Shown here: positions 6,282 through 7,261 of the stretch, one piece after another
Layout: the number at the start of each line of letters is the position of its first letter
Numbering within the stretch: the first letter of the stretch is position 1
NCBI GenBank assembly: GCA_002771315.1
Contig: PCSF01000074.1
Coordinates: 7,798 to 15,058 of the forward strand
Source: Desulfobacterales bacterium CG23_combo_of_CG06-09_8_20_14_all_52_9
Lineage (GTDB): Bacteria > Desulfobacterota > Desulfobacteria > Desulfobacterales > UBA2156
Length of the DNA stretch: 7,261 bases
Direction of reading: 5' to 3'
Position numbers and translations under genes: made by a program
Notes under the pieces: generated by a model
Seen by the model: the letters and a program-made list of their open reading frames with translations, nothing else
Databases searched by the model: none
What the model was told of the DNA's origin: nothing

Positions 6282-7261
6282 ATGGAACAGGTCATGAGCA
6301 GCATCCATTTGAGCGCCATAGCTCCGGAATTGATTCTGGTGGTTTGTTCGTTGCTGATTCTGTTGATTCAATCCTTTGCTCCCGCCAGGCTTAAGGGCTA
6401 TTACGGCTATGTCAGCCTGATCGGGGTGATCGGCGCCGTGGCGGTGGTTTTGACCCAGCCCCAGAGCTTCGAGCTCCGGGCAATCGCGTATTCCTTCAAT
6501 GACATGTGGGTGGTGGACAATTACTGCCGCTTTTTCAAATTGATCTTTCTGCTCGGCACCGGGCTGACCATCCTCATTTCCATTAAATATTTGGACAACG
6601 AGGCGATGCAACATGGTGAGTATTATGCGCTCATCATTTTTGCGACCCTGGGGATGATGATCATGGCGAGCGGAATCGAATTGATCACCATTTTTCTCGG
6701 GGTTGAGCTGATGTCGATATCGCTCTATGTGCTTGCCGGATATACTCGTACCCGCATGGTGTCCAACGAAGCGGCCCTGAAGTACTTTTTGCTTGGCTCA
6801 TTTGCGACCTGCTTTCTGCTTTACGGCATCACGCTGATCTATGGGTCAACCGGAACCACGCATATTCCTGCCATTGCCAAGTTTATCGCCGGCGCCGGCT
6901 TCGGCAGGCCCACCATTGTTATGGGTATGGCACTGCTGGTGATCGGGTTTGGTTTTAAAACCGCCTCGGTGCCGTTTCACATGTGGGCCCCGGACGTGTA
7001 TGAAGGCGCTCCCGCCCCGGTTACGGCTTTCATGTCTGCGGGGCCCAAGGCGGCAGCCTTTGCCGCGTTTGTGCGGATTTTCATGGAAGCCCTGCCGTCC
7101 CTGCAAACGAACTGGACCATGCTGATTTGGGTGATGGCGGCGCTGACCATGAGTGTCGGCAATGTCATTGCTCTGGTGCAGACTAACATCAAACGCATGC
7201 TCGCCTATTCGAGCATTGCCCATGCGGGCTACGTGCTGGTAGCATTCCTGTCGGCGGGCGA
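6282..7261 (+). CDS. nuoN: NADH-quinone oxidoreductase subunit N, 5' part (3' end outside window)
   Basis: NuoN (ND2 homologue) is the antiporter-like subunit closest to NuoK and NuoJ. My own translation from the ATG at 6282 stays open for 326 codons to the window edge; full-length NuoN is usually about 480 residues, so roughly two thirds is present. Diagnostic features are PELILV near the N-terminus (15-20), TM5 Glu142 in FLGVELMSISLYVLAGY, TM7 Lys226 in GFKTASVPFHMWAPDVYEGA (224-243), TM8 Lys256 in AGPKAAAF, and NIKRMLAYSSIAHAGY (302-317). The TM12 lysine would lie beyond the window. AAGGG at 6268-6272, nine bases before the ATG, supports this start; a second in-frame ATG at 6294 is less well placed. 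It follows nuoM by three bases and completes the M-N order typical of nuo operons. Confidence 0.95.
   Translation, partial: MEQVMSSIHLSAIAPELILVVCSLLILLIQSFAPARLKGYYGYVSLIGVIGAVAVVLTQPQSFELRAIAYSFNDMWVVDNYCRFFKLIFLLGTGLTILISIKYLDNEAMQHGEYYALIIFATLGMMIMASGIELITIFLGVELMSISLYVLAGYTRTRMVSNEAALKYFLLGSFATCFLLYGITLIYGSTGTTHIPAIAKFIAGAGFGRPTIVMGMALLVIGFGFKTASVPFHMWAPDVYEGAPAPVTAFMSAGPKAAAFAAFVRIFMEALPSLQTNWTMLIWVMAALTMSVGNVIALVQTNIKRMLAYSSIAHAGYVLVAFLSAG

Noticed and set aside
1183..7261. A second NuoM as in '2M' complex I
   Set aside because: Only one protein carries the NuoM-type TM12 glutamate (Glu402). A and B both have lysine there, and NuoK is of normal length, so the published 2M signature is absent.
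1..7261. CRISPR arrays, tRNA/rRNA genes, insertion sequences, terminators or internal promoters
   Set aside because: Essentially the entire window is coding, the largest gap is 29 bases, and no repeats or stem-loops with T-runs were seen between genes.

Overview
The window is an internal segment of a bacterial respiratory complex I (nuo, NADH:quinone oxidoreductase) operon. All genes lie on the + strand. It opens inside nuoI and closes inside nuoN. In order the genes are: nuoI (3' part), nuoJ, nuoK, a 496-residue MrpD/NuoL-like antiporter-type subunit ('subunit A' below), an 85-residue two-helix membrane protein, a second 590-residue MrpD-like subunit with a NuoL-like tail ('subunit B'), nuoM, and nuoN (5' part). 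No canonical nuoL is present; A and B occupy its place.

Packing is very tight. Genes overlap by 13, 4, 8 and 1 (or 4) bases, or are separated by 29, 7 and 3 bases. No internal promoter, terminator, RNA gene, repeat or mobile element is visible, and no non-coding stretch exceeds 29 bases. The segment therefore looks like part of one polycistronic message with translational coupling. One overlap, at 2656-2668, carries an unusually complete Shine-Dalgarno sequence.

How the parts work together: NuoI belongs to the hydrophilic arm and carries two [4Fe-4S] clusters that pass electrons toward quinone. NuoJ and NuoK are the small membrane subunits linking the quinone site to the pump arm. A, B, NuoM and NuoN are all antiporter-fold proteins. 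The usual bacterial complex I has three of these (L, M, N); this operon encodes four plus an extra small membrane protein. A and B are a duplicated or imported Mrp-like module. B has the C-terminal extension expected of a lateral-helix subunit, but it has Asn where the other three have the TM7 lysine. Whether all four sit in one enlarged complex, or A and B are alternatives, cannot be told from sequence.

Organism: a bacterium of moderately high GC content (visual estimate) with Shine-Dalgarno-led operons and a J-K-antiporters-M-N gene order, probably a Gram-negative proteobacterium or relative. From memory, similar MrpD-rich nuo clusters occur in sulfate/metal-reducing and some gammaproteobacterial lineages, but I cannot place this one more closely.
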